Shown here piece by piece: positions 46,268-53,875 of a DNA stretch of 64,000 nt. The DNA is taken from the NCBI GenBank assembly GCA_905202485.1, contig CAJKRY010000009.1, positions 1 to 64,000 on the forward strand. Reading direction: 5' to 3'. Each line of letters starts with the position of its first letter. Positions within the stretch are counted from its first letter, which is position 1. The notes under the pieces were generated by a model. It was not told the DNA's origin. It made no database searches and saw only the letters and a program-made list of their open reading frames with translations. Made by a program: the position numbers and the translations under genes. This stretch comes from an uncultured Methanomassiliicoccus sp. Lineage in GTDB: Archaea > Thermoplasmatota > Thermoplasmata > Methanomassiliicoccales > Methanomassiliicoccaceae.

Positions 46268-47455
46268 ATGACTATTGCCAGTAGAAATAAGATTAATATT
46301 TCATCACCTCAATTGGATGATAACTCCGATTCATGGATCATCAAGACACGCAGAACTTTCAGCAGGGCCTTCGGAAGAATGAAAGATGATATGGACCCCG
46401 GCGATGAAAGCGACATAGCTTTGAAGAAAAAGAGATTCATAATTATTTCCGTATTTGGAATAATTATGGCCCTCATCGCTTTCTTTATTTCCATTTCAAT
46501 TGCAGCAGGAGGAGTAATACCGATAAGCGATGCCATTTCATCATTGATTTCATCTATCGCAAAGCACGGAACGAATCTGAATGAGGAAGAGCTATATATC
46601 TTTGAATCAAGGCTCCCCAGAGCTTTGGCGGCCATCGCCGTCGGTGCCGGACTGTCGATAGCCGGTTGCATGTATCAAGCCATCATCAGGAATCCTCTCG
46701 TAGATCCATATATTACTGGAGTTTCGTCAGGAGCCGGCTGTCTGGCAGTAGCTGTCGGAGCAATAGGTACTTCCATTCCATTCATGGGTGCTGACAATCT
46801 GTATTTAGTTCCGATCGCAGCAATAATCGGGGGTCTGGTAGCATTTGGCATCACCATGCTGGTGGCGGAATGCTCCGGAGGATCGGCAACCAACTACATT
46901 CTGGCAGGTGTGATTGTCGGATTCGCATTCTCCTCAATACAGACAATATTTATTTCAATGGCCAAAGACAACTTCAGCGATGTCATGTGGTGGCTTTACG
47001 GCTCATTTGCTCAGGTCACCTGGGAAAATGCATGGCTGGTTTTTATTCCTGTGATATTTTTGTCTTTGCTGTCAATGCTCTGGGCAAGAGAGTTTAATCT
47101 GTTCATGATGGGTGAGGAGCAGGCAAAACAATTAGGATTAAATGTAAAATTATTCAAAAGAAGCATGATGATTCTTGCTTCGATTCTTACTGCGCTCTGT
47201 GTTGCATTTGTAGGAATAATCGGATTCGTGGGTCTGGTAGTGCCCCATGCCTGCAGAATGGCTTTAGGTGGCGACCACCGTCTGATCATGCCGGCCAGCA
47301 TAATTATCGGAGCCATGCTGATGCTGTTTGCAGATATTGTAGCAAGGATGGCTATGATACCCATGGAACTGCCTGTAGGCGCCATCACAGCCATCATCGG
47401 CACTCCGGTGTTTGCCTACATGCTGATAAAAAAGGGGCGTGAGTACGATGGCTGA
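46268..47455 (+). CDS. BtuC/FecCD permease, cluster 3
   Basis: 395 residues. About 50 hydrophilic N-terminal residues precede the first helix (KRFIIISVFGIIMALIAFFIS). Then RLPRALAAIAVGAGLSIAGCMYQAIIRNPLVDPYITGVSSGAG, shown here as separate motifs RLPRALAAIAVGAG and GCMYQAIIRNPL, plus GFVGLVVPHACR and ELPVGAITAIIGTPVFAYML. Nearly collinear with the permease part of the cluster 1 fusion. The start codon follows the stop of the propeller gene with no gap. Confidence 0.92.
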   Translation: MTIASRNKINISSPQLDDNSDSWIIKTRRTFSRAFGRMKDDMDPGDESDIALKKKRFIIISVFGIIMALIAFFISISIAAGGVIPISDAISSLISSIAKHGTNLNEEELYIFESRLPRALAAIAVGAGLSIAGCMYQAIIRNPLVDPYITGVSSGAGCLAVAVGAIGTSIPFMGADNLYLVPIAAIIGGLVAFGITMLVAECSGGSATNYILAGVIVGFAFSSIQTIFISMAKDNFSDVMWWLYGSFAQVTWENAWLVFIPVIFLSLLSMLWAREFNLFMMGEEQAKQLGLNVKLFKRSMMILASILTALCVAFVGIIGFVGLVVPHACRMALGGDHRLIMPASIIIGAMLMLFADIVARMAMIPMELPVGAITAIIGTPVFAYMLIKKGREYDG

Positions 47456-48245
47456 TCATCTGCTGGAGATACGCGGACTGAATAAAAAATTTGGAGACTT
47501 TCAGGCCCTTAAAGACATCAATATTGGATTGGAAAAAGGGCTGATGATCGGCCTTATCGGACCGAACGGCTGCGGAAAGTCGACAATGATGAAGTGCATC
47601 TGCAAGATTCATGAAATGTCTTCTGGATCAATCTATATTGACGGGGAAGACATCAGCAGGAAAAAGCCTGCAGAGGTGTCCAAGCTTGTAGCTACGGTGC
47701 CGGCAGAATCCGGACCGACCTTCGGACTTACAGTCACAGATATGGTGATGTTAGGCAGATATCCTTTCGTCAATAAAATCTGGTGGGAGAATCCGGAAGA
47801 TGAGATCGTTGTCAGAGAAGCATTGAAGACATTCGGCATCTACCATCTGCGCAAGAAACAGGTTTCCATGCTGTCTTCTGGAGAAAGGCAGCGTGCGATG
47901 ATTGCCAAGGCGTACGTGCAGGAACCGAAAGTAATGCTTGTAGACGAGCCGACCAGCCACTTGGATATGAAGTACAAGCTGCAGGTCATGGAATATCTTA
48001 AGAAAATGTCTCACTCGGATATGACTGTAATTGTGGCGGAGCACGACATCAGCCTGATGGCACGTTATTGTGACATCTGCGTAATTATGAAAAAAGGAGA
48101 AATCCAGACCATTGGAGATCCTAAAAAAGTGATTACTGAAGATCTGATCAGAGACGTTTACGAAGTTGATTCAAGAATCGGGCTGGATGAAGACGGCGAG
48201 ATCTACGTTCTTCCGAAAAAGTACATCGATGTAGGAGAGTCTTGA
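47448..48245 (+). CDS. BtuD/FecE-type ATPase, cluster 3
   Basis: 265 residues from ATG 47448 (a GTG three codons earlier is possible); overlaps the permease stop by 8 bp. Walker A GPNGCGKSTM, Q-loop region TVPAESGPTFGLTVTDMVMLG, signature LSSGERQRAMIAKAY, Walker B MLVDEPTSHLD, switch AEHDISLMARY. Close duplicate of the cluster 1 ATPase; both have LSSGE instead of LSGGE. Its stop overlaps the zinc-ribbon gene by 4 bp. Confidence 0.92.
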   Translation: MADHLLEIRGLNKKFGDFQALKDINIGLEKGLMIGLIGPNGCGKSTMMKCICKIHEMSSGSIYIDGEDISRKKPAEVSKLVATVPAESGPTFGLTVTDMVMLGRYPFVNKIWWENPEDEIVVREALKTFGIYHLRKKQVSMLSSGERQRAMIAKAYVQEPKVMLVDEPTSHLDMKYKLQVMEYLKKMSHSDMTVIVAEHDISLMARYCDICVIMKKGEIQTIGDPKKVITEDLIRDVYEVDSRIGLDEDGEIYVLPKKYIDVGES

Positions 48246-49498
48246 TGGCTGATGAAGCATCCGGGATCAGTGAAATATCCGGCTCGGAAGCCTATATGCT
48301 CTACTGCTACAGCTGCGGTCATGCATGGTATCCAAGAGACGAGAAGTCTCCCAAACGCTGCCCTAGGTGCAGATCTTCCCGATGGGACCACCCTCTGAAA
48401 AAAGAAACAGAATGCAAATTCTGCGGATACAAGTGGCGGCTTACTTCTATAAATGAGAAGTGTCCCTCCTGCGGACAGCTGCAGATCGTCAGCACCAGAC
48501 AGCGTTCTCTGTACTGCAATCAGTGCGACCATGTCTGGATTCAGAGAAAGGATAAAACTCCCAAGAAGTGCCCGCTGTGCAGATCATCCGAATGGAATAA
48601 GCCGAAGGCGCACAGGCTGGTATGCAGTAGATGCGGCCACGTATGGAAAAATCAGTCGACCACACCGAAGAAATGTCCTCAGTGCCAGTCCACTCTCTGG
48701 AATGTGCCCAGGCCGACGCTGCAGTGCAGACGCTGTGGGCACAAATGGACTTTGAAAGGCAGGCGCAGGCTGGAAGATGTCAAAATCTGTCCGAAGTGCA
48801 AGTCAGCCAAATGGAATGAAGATCCTAAAGTGTTCTTATGTAAAAACTGTGGCAAAACACACATTCTCAAATCGAACCAGAAAATTGCAGTCTGCCCGTA
48901 CTGCAAGTCCGATCAGCAGACTTACGAGCTGCAATGCCACTTCTGCGGCTATATCTGGAATGCGGATGAAGACGACGGAAATATGTGTCCCAAGTGTAAG
49001 ACTATCATCACAGATGATGCAGCCTTAGCTTCTCACACATTAGATATTTGGACGAACGGCGGTAAGACTCTCCGTTATACCTCCAGCAGCGGCTTTGGTT
49101 TCATTTATCTGTGGATGGGCCTGGAGCCTGTAACCACTATGTATTTTCACGAGGCCTGCAGAAAACTCAGCATCAATGCAGAAAAATTCATCGACGCAGT
49201 CGACAGCCATGCGATGGATGACACTTTCAGGGAGCTTGCAGACTATATGTACGAGCACCGCGACGATTATAAGCAGTATATTCCTTATTTCAAAAAGCGT
49301 CTGAATCTCAGCGATACTGACGCTAAGATACTCTCGATTCACTTCATCGGCATGGGGCCGGAAGCAATAGCAGTAAAATTCAGTATTCCTTACGAGAGAG
49401 TGAAAGAATCATTCGACCGCATAATGAATGCCTTTGCAGATTCTGGAGTTGCCGTGGATGATACGGTTTTTACTGAGAACCCGTTTGATTATTATTGA
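48242..49498 (+). CDS. Seven-zinc-ribbon protein with C-terminal HTH
   Basis: 418 residues. Fourteen CxxC pairs make seven consecutive zinc ribbons in residues about 20-260 (for example CYSCGHAW...CPRCRSSRW, CSRCGHVW...CPQCQSTLW, CHFCGYIW...CPKCKTI). A linker is followed by a sigma-region-4/LuxR-like helical segment at the C-terminus (LSDTDAKILSIHFIGMGPEAIAVKFSIPYERVKESFDRI). It looks like a nucleic-acid or metal-related cytoplasmic protein. It is the last gene of the cluster 3 importer run, coupled by ATGA. A three-ribbon paralogue heads the nitrogenase-like operon (52.5 kb). I know no function for this architecture. Confidence 0.8.
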   Translation: MMADEASGISEISGSEAYMLYCYSCGHAWYPRDEKSPKRCPRCRSSRWDHPLKKETECKFCGYKWRLTSINEKCPSCGQLQIVSTRQRSLYCNQCDHVWIQRKDKTPKKCPLCRSSEWNKPKAHRLVCSRCGHVWKNQSTTPKKCPQCQSTLWNVPRPTLQCRRCGHKWTLKGRRRLEDVKICPKCKSAKWNEDPKVFLCKNCGKTHILKSNQKIAVCPYCKSDQQTYELQCHFCGYIWNADEDDGNMCPKCKTIITDDAALASHTLDIWTNGGKTLRYTSSSGFGFIYLWMGLEPVTTMYFHEACRKLSINAEKFIDAVDSHAMDDTFRELADYMYEHRDDYKQYIPYFKKRLNLSDTDAKILSIHFIGMGPEAIAVKFSIPYERVKESFDRIMNAFADSGVAVDDTVFTENPFDYY

Positions 49499-49823
49499 AT
49501 CTTTTACAGATAATATTGTTCATTAATTTGATTATCTGATCAAAACTGTATTGACCACTACCTGGAACAAGTAATGAATATAGTATGTAATTTTTGATTA
49601 AAATGTCAAACTTATTAGTTGGATTTTTATAAATGATCGCATCTCCATTAATTTCAATAACCTCTTCACAGTTGATTAGATAAAACTCATCTATGAATGT
49701 TACAGTATTGATCATATCTATGCATATCTCATCAATTAATAAATATATTCTTTGGCTTATTAATAAACCAATATATTCCTGTTTTTGGGAACTCCAGATA
49801 TGATGTTTAAATCGAACTTTCAC
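49470..49823 (-). CDS. Small AT-rich protein downstream of the AAA ATPase
   Basis: 117 residues, GTG start at 49823. A TATA box (TTAATATATAGA, about 49846-49857 on the minus strand) lies 25-30 bp upstream, so it has its own leaderless promoter. Rich in Ile, Asn and Tyr; alternating hydrophobic pattern (IGLLISQRIYLLIDEICIDM), no recognised domain. Its 3' end overlaps the zinc-ribbon gene by 29 bp. Its place beside an SMC-like ATPase suggests a partner in a defence pair; that is inference. Confidence 0.5.
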   Translation of the reverse strand: MKVRFKHHIWSSQKQEYIGLLISQRIYLLIDEICIDMINTVTFIDEFYLINCEEVIEINGDAIIYKNPTNKFDILIKNYILYSLLVPGSGQYSFDQIIKLMNNIICKRFNNNQTGSQ

Positions 49824-49898
49824 ATTTTTAATTCTTGAATGTAGTCTATATATTAACTCTGCAATCTTTTATCAAAATAAAGACAATATCTTGCATTT

Positions 49899-52031
49899 TT
49901 AATCCATTTTTTGAGCAGTTCTTATTAGCTCAATGCCATTATCACACAATCTTACTATATAATCCGGAATTATTGGATATTCTGAAGGATTTAATTGAAA
50001 TAAGTTATCATTTTCAACATGATATGATTCATCTACAAATTTTTTCAATACCGTATCATTAATATTTCCATAATTTATAATTCGATATATCTGAACTTTT
50101 TCATAGTTACTAGTGACTGTGTCATAAAGATTAATCATTTCTGAAACGTTATGAGCACGTTCATATATTCTGTCGTAGTCGAATTCTTGAATCTCTTTAC
50201 GTATTATTTCTGTGGCACATCTAATCTCTTGGGATGTCATATCCCGTTCACATCCATCACTGCGAATCTTAGGAGTCTTTCTATCTGGATGAAAAATGTT
50301 TGACAATAATTGCCATGCTATTCCCTTATCCCCACATGCTTCAAGCCTCCTACGCAGATATATGAGTTTATTTATCTCATCAATATTGCTTTGAATATTT
50401 GTGTTTGCAACTTCAATAAATGATTGAATACTATCGGGTTTAATCTCTTTTTCACATATCTTTCCGTTAACATTGTATATAAAAGAAGAAACTGGATTTG
50501 GGTTAAACCTACATCGGATGCTTGGAGTATATATAAGATCTATTACTGGATCAAAATCATGTGTTAACATTATAACTGTTTTTCCTTGAAACGATTTTGA
50601 ACCTTTGAAAAGCATTTCCATAATTGCATATTTTTTATTATTATCAAATGATGATATTGGATCGTCTAAAATAATTATATCTGGTTTTTCTTTTAATGTA
50701 TGGTACATAAACAAAACTAATGCAAATGCATTTCTTTCACCGTAGCTTAAATGTAGTCTCACATCATCTATTGGTTTTTTTCCATCAGTACTGATAAGAA
50801 TCATCTTATATGTATGTTCAGGATCTTCTATAATTGATACTTCGTAATTGTAACCAGCGCTTTTTAAAAAATAATTAATATCTTTTTTATTGGATTCTAT
50901 TGTTCTTTTAATAATATCTTTCTGTTTATTAATTTCTCCTTGAAGATGTGAAGCTTTTTTGATAATATTATCCAATGCATTGTTTACAGGTGATATTTTA
51001 TTATTTGTGTATTCTGAATTAATATGGCTTAATAAAGATATATTAATCTTTTTAGTCTGCAATTCTAGTAATATTCCATCCACATCTTTTAAAGTTGTGA
51101 AATTTAATAGTCTAATCTGTAATAATTTTTCGTGTAGTGTATCAACTTGAATTTTTATTTCTTTAAGAAAATTAATTTCTTCAATACTGTATTCTCTACA
51201 ACTATTTTTTAATTTGTTAACTTCTTCTTTTGTTTTATCTGTAAAATAATTATTTAATTTTTTAAAATTATCTGTCATTTTTTGAAGCTCTGTTAAATAT
51301 TTTGAATCATATTCTACAGATACTTGTCTAATGATGCTCTTCTGTTCATCTAATAGTTTATTGGTACAATATGGACAAGTTTCTGCAAAATCAAGATATT
51401 CTTCACCTTTACTTTGCCATATTACCCAATCAATATTCTTTGTGCTTTGAATGTATGGTGCATATTTCTCCAATGGTTGTGGAATGTTTACTATCTTGTT
51501 TCCTTTTGCTATGCCTTTACCTATTGAACCTGTTTTTGAATATCCATTTTTTGCTTTTCCAAATCCATCGATAAACTGTGAAAGATCATTAATCAATTCA
51601 TCTAGTTCTGGATTACTACTAAATGCCGTTTGAATTTCTTGAATTAATATCTGAATCTTACTCATCTGCGTATCGTAATCTGCAGTTTTTATAAAAATTT
51701 CAAAACTATTGGACAATAAGTCAGTTTGTAAAAATGTATACTTGTTTACATAATCTTCATTAAATATAGCAACATTGTTGATATGTTCAGATGTGTCCAC
51801 CTTTGGTAGATGATTATCTATAGTTGGACTCTCTTTTAAGTATTTATATGGTGTTAGATATTTTAGATTATCTGGTGAAGAAGCACACTCTATGGCACGA
51901 GCAATAGTGGATTTACCTGTACCATTTATTGCATATTTTATATTGAGACGACCTTTAATGATGTCAATCTTGCCACTGTCTATATTATTGCAGTTTAAAA
52001 TGCTTACATTTATTTTTTCTTCTGCATTCAT
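49899..52031 (-). CDS. SMC/RloC-like AAA ATPase with zinc-hook motif
   Basis: 710 residues. Walker A is YAINGTGKSTIARAIE (about 33-48). A long coiled-coil region contains a single CPYC (ETCPYCTNKLLDEQ), like a Rad50/RloC zinc hook. Then comes the ABC signature LSYGERNAFALVLF, Walker B DIIILDDPISSFDNNKKY and the His switch MLTHDFD. About 190 C-terminal residues after the ATPase may be the effector. This is the AAA_13/RloC-PrrC class, often involved in anti-phage anticodon-nuclease or abortive systems. I could not confirm the nuclease triad. Base composition is much more AT-rich than the flanking genes, suggesting transfer. TATA about 52057-52068. Confidence 0.75.
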   Translation of the reverse strand: MNAEEKINVSILNCNNIDSGKIDIIKGRLNIKYAINGTGKSTIARAIECASSPDNLKYLTPYKYLKESPTIDNHLPKVDTSEHINNVAIFNEDYVNKYTFLQTDLLSNSFEIFIKTADYDTQMSKIQILIQEIQTAFSSNPELDELINDLSQFIDGFGKAKNGYSKTGSIGKGIAKGNKIVNIPQPLEKYAPYIQSTKNIDWVIWQSKGEEYLDFAETCPYCTNKLLDEQKSIIRQVSVEYDSKYLTELQKMTDNFKKLNNYFTDKTKEEVNKLKNSCREYSIEEINFLKEIKIQVDTLHEKLLQIRLLNFTTLKDVDGILLELQTKKINISLLSHINSEYTNNKISPVNNALDNIIKKASHLQGEINKQKDIIKRTIESNKKDINYFLKSAGYNYEVSIIEDPEHTYKMILISTDGKKPIDDVRLHLSYGERNAFALVLFMYHTLKEKPDIIILDDPISSFDNNKKYAIMEMLFKGSKSFQGKTVIMLTHDFDPVIDLIYTPSIRCRFNPNPVSSFIYNVNGKICEKEIKPDSIQSFIEVANTNIQSNIDEINKLIYLRRRLEACGDKGIAWQLLSNIFHPDRKTPKIRSDGCERDMTSQEIRCATEIIRKEIQEFDYDRIYERAHNVSEMINLYDTVTSNYEKVQIYRIINYGNINDTVLKKFVDESYHVENDNLFQLNPSEYPIIPDYIVRLCDNGIELIRTAQKMD

Positions 52032-52439
52032 TTTATTTCTTTAGGACATTACCTTGTAAATATACTTTCTCTTCATCTTAATCTAATCTGTGTAATCATA
52101 ATTATACATATAGATTATATGGCATGCGATCATCACATTTGGTATTAACACACATCAACTCTGTGCGTATAAGCATTATTCTATACCCGCATAAGGTCTC
52201 AATATGCCAAATCTCCAATGTGATTTGTATTTGCCTATCTTGTTTCATATCCTGTAAGCCATTAATGTGTAATGACATAATCTTCTACTTAATCTTACAT
52301 ATATGTATATTAGCTTCTTGAAATAAGCCATTCTTTTCTCACTGCAAAATTACACATAATCTGGACATTTCTTACTCATATCACCATCATTTTCCAAATA
52401 AGATACATATATACCTATTGTATTCATTACTTGGACTAT
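52032..52439. other. AT-rich gap without a gene
   Basis: Between the defence-like ATPase and the nitrogenase-like operon. Only short, low-quality frames; the left edge holds the ATPase promoter. No repeats or RNA gene recognised. Confidence 0.5.
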
Positions 52440-52457
52440 TCATCCAATCAATTATAC
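52440..52457 (+). promoter_or_regulatory. Promoter of the nitrogenase-like operon
   Basis: TCATCCAAT (52440-52448) is followed at once by CAATTATACG (TATA about 52450-52457). This repeats the cobN arrangement, where TCATCCAATG directly precedes TTTATATA. Nine bases of the shared motif are conserved. The transcript would start near 52480, with a GGGAGG ribosome binding site about 12 bases before the ATG at 52515. Confidence 0.45.
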
Positions 52458-52514
52458 GAAAGCTGACATTATGCTGTTTGGGATGGAGTGCCGAAGGGAG
52501 GATCCAGGATAAGT

Positions 52515-53231
52515 ATGACGGAATACAGTTGTGTGCAGCACACTGGCGATTTCAGTTTTGACAGTGAATACATTCTTAATGACAAGCAGAACTCTTCTGA
52601 AATTACACTGACCTGCAAGATATGTTTTCATACATGGAAACCTAAGGATTCCAATTCTTATCCGCAGCGGTGCCCCAAATGCAGAAGCACCCGCTGGAAT
52701 ATGGGGCAGCCTGTCAACAATACCTGCGTGAGGTGCGGCCATAAATGGGTGAGCAACAACAAAGAACCTACAAAATGTCCTTCCTGTCACTCTTCAAAAT
52801 GGAATATGAAGTCATTCAGATGCGTCTGCAATAGATGCGGACATGTCTGGGAAAAGAAAAAAGAAGGTATGCCGAAGAAATGCCCCTGCTGCAAAACATA
52901 CTACTGGAACTTTCCGCGCAGTCTTTTCTTGAGCAATATCTCATTAGTATTCAGCAATGATCCGCGGAAGTGGGCAACAACCCCTTACAGAAAAGAACTG
53001 TTCAGCATTATAAACTCAGACTGCAGCAGGTCTGAGAAGGTAAAATCCCTGTCAAAACTTCTGAAGCTGACTGCAAAGGAGTCAGAAATATACTTGATGT
53101 ACATGGAAGGTGCCGATCTGGTATCAGTATCTATAGCCTGCAATATTCCTTTTGAGATAACTATCGATGTGATTCAGGATGTAGAATATGTTCTGTTTCA
53201 CAGCAATCCCCGGATGGAAGCACGCATATGA
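52515..53231 (+). CDS. Three-zinc-ribbon protein with C-terminal HTH
   Basis: 238 residues from ATG 52515; a GTG at 52488 in frame is less likely because the GGGAGG ribosome site lies after it. Three zinc ribbons: CKICFHTW...CPKCRSTRW, CVRCGHKW...CPSCHSSKW, CNRCGHVW...CPCCKTYYW. The C-terminus has a helical HTH-like segment (LTAKESEIYLMYMEGADLVSVSIACNIPFEITIDVI) matching the 48.2-kb paralogue in plan. First gene of an operon with the DUF4443 regulator (4-bp overlap) and the NifHD-K genes. A role in regulation or FeS/metal handling for that operon is inferred. Confidence 0.78.
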   Translation: MTEYSCVQHTGDFSFDSEYILNDKQNSSEITLTCKICFHTWKPKDSNSYPQRCPKCRSTRWNMGQPVNNTCVRCGHKWVSNNKEPTKCPSCHSSKWNMKSFRCVCNRCGHVWEKKKEGMPKKCPCCKTYYWNFPRSLFLSNISLVFSNDPRKWATTPYRKELFSIINSDCSRSEKVKSLSKLLKLTAKESEIYLMYMEGADLVSVSIACNIPFEITIDVIQDVEYVLFHSNPRMEARI

Positions 53232-53818
53232 TGATCCTGAATGCCAAAAAATGCGGACCAACATACAGGTTCACAGATGCCAATGTTTACTGGACATTAT
53301 ACTATCTCTCTAAAGGTAAATACATGGGCCGTCGCAATCTTGCTTCAATGGTCGGCATAGGCGAAGGGAGCATGCGCAATGTCCTCAAAATACTGAAAGA
53401 CTGGAATTTTATTATCATTGAAAACCGCGGCATAATGATATCTGATGAGGGAAGATTATTTCTTCAGAGCATTCCGATTGAAATTGTAGAGGAAGCGGAT
53501 CTGCAGGATTATGTGGGAATCCAGCAGTGCTGCTGTGGGATCATAGTTTTCAATCAGTCTTTTAAAATTCAAGATGGTCTGAAACAGAGGGATATATGCG
53601 TCAGATCTGGCGCCGGCGGCTGCATAACATTCATAGTGAAAAACAAAAAGCTAACAATCCCGCCGGGGCGCAGTCTGGATGCGGAATATTCAGGCAACCT
53701 TGAAAAACTTGAAAACCTACTGCATCTAGCTGACGGCGACGTGCTTATACTCAGTTATTCTGCCGACAAATGCGTTGCGGCGAATGCAGCTGCAACGGCC
53801 TCTCTGGATTTAATTTAA
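53228..53818 (+). CDS. DUF4443-type winged-helix regulator
   Basis: 196 residues. N-terminal winged helix: FTDANVYWTLYYLSKGKYMGRRNLASMVGIGEGSMRNVLKILKDW, where the GRR-L-GIGEGSMR-LK pattern is typical of archaeal DUF4443 proteins. The C-terminal part has KIQDGLKQRDICVRSGAGGCITF and GDVLILSYSADKCVAANAAATASLDL, probably the ligand-binding half. A CCC run (QQCCCGII) is unusual and could bind metal or FeS. Most likely the operon's own regulator and a candidate to recognise the shared promoter motif. Confidence 0.75.
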   Translation: MMILNAKKCGPTYRFTDANVYWTLYYLSKGKYMGRRNLASMVGIGEGSMRNVLKILKDWNFIIIENRGIMISDEGRLFLQSIPIEIVEEADLQDYVGIQQCCCGIIVFNQSFKIQDGLKQRDICVRSGAGGCITFIVKNKKLTIPPGRSLDAEYSGNLEKLENLLHLADGDVLILSYSADKCVAANAAATASLDLI

Positions 53819-53875
53819 ATCTGTAGTGCTCTGCTCATCTTCTTAAAATACATTGTCGCATATATCCAATGGGCT

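Noticed and set aside
49899..52031. Firm call of an RloC/PrrC anticodon nuclease
   Set aside because: The C-terminus has an R-x3-E pair (YLRRRLE) but the following His is 17, not about 32, residues away, so the nuclease triad is not supported.
52124..52321. 65-codon plus-strand frame in the gap before the nitrogenase-like operon
   Set aside because: Low-complexity Ile/Cys/Ser composition and no ribosome site; probably random in AT-rich DNA.
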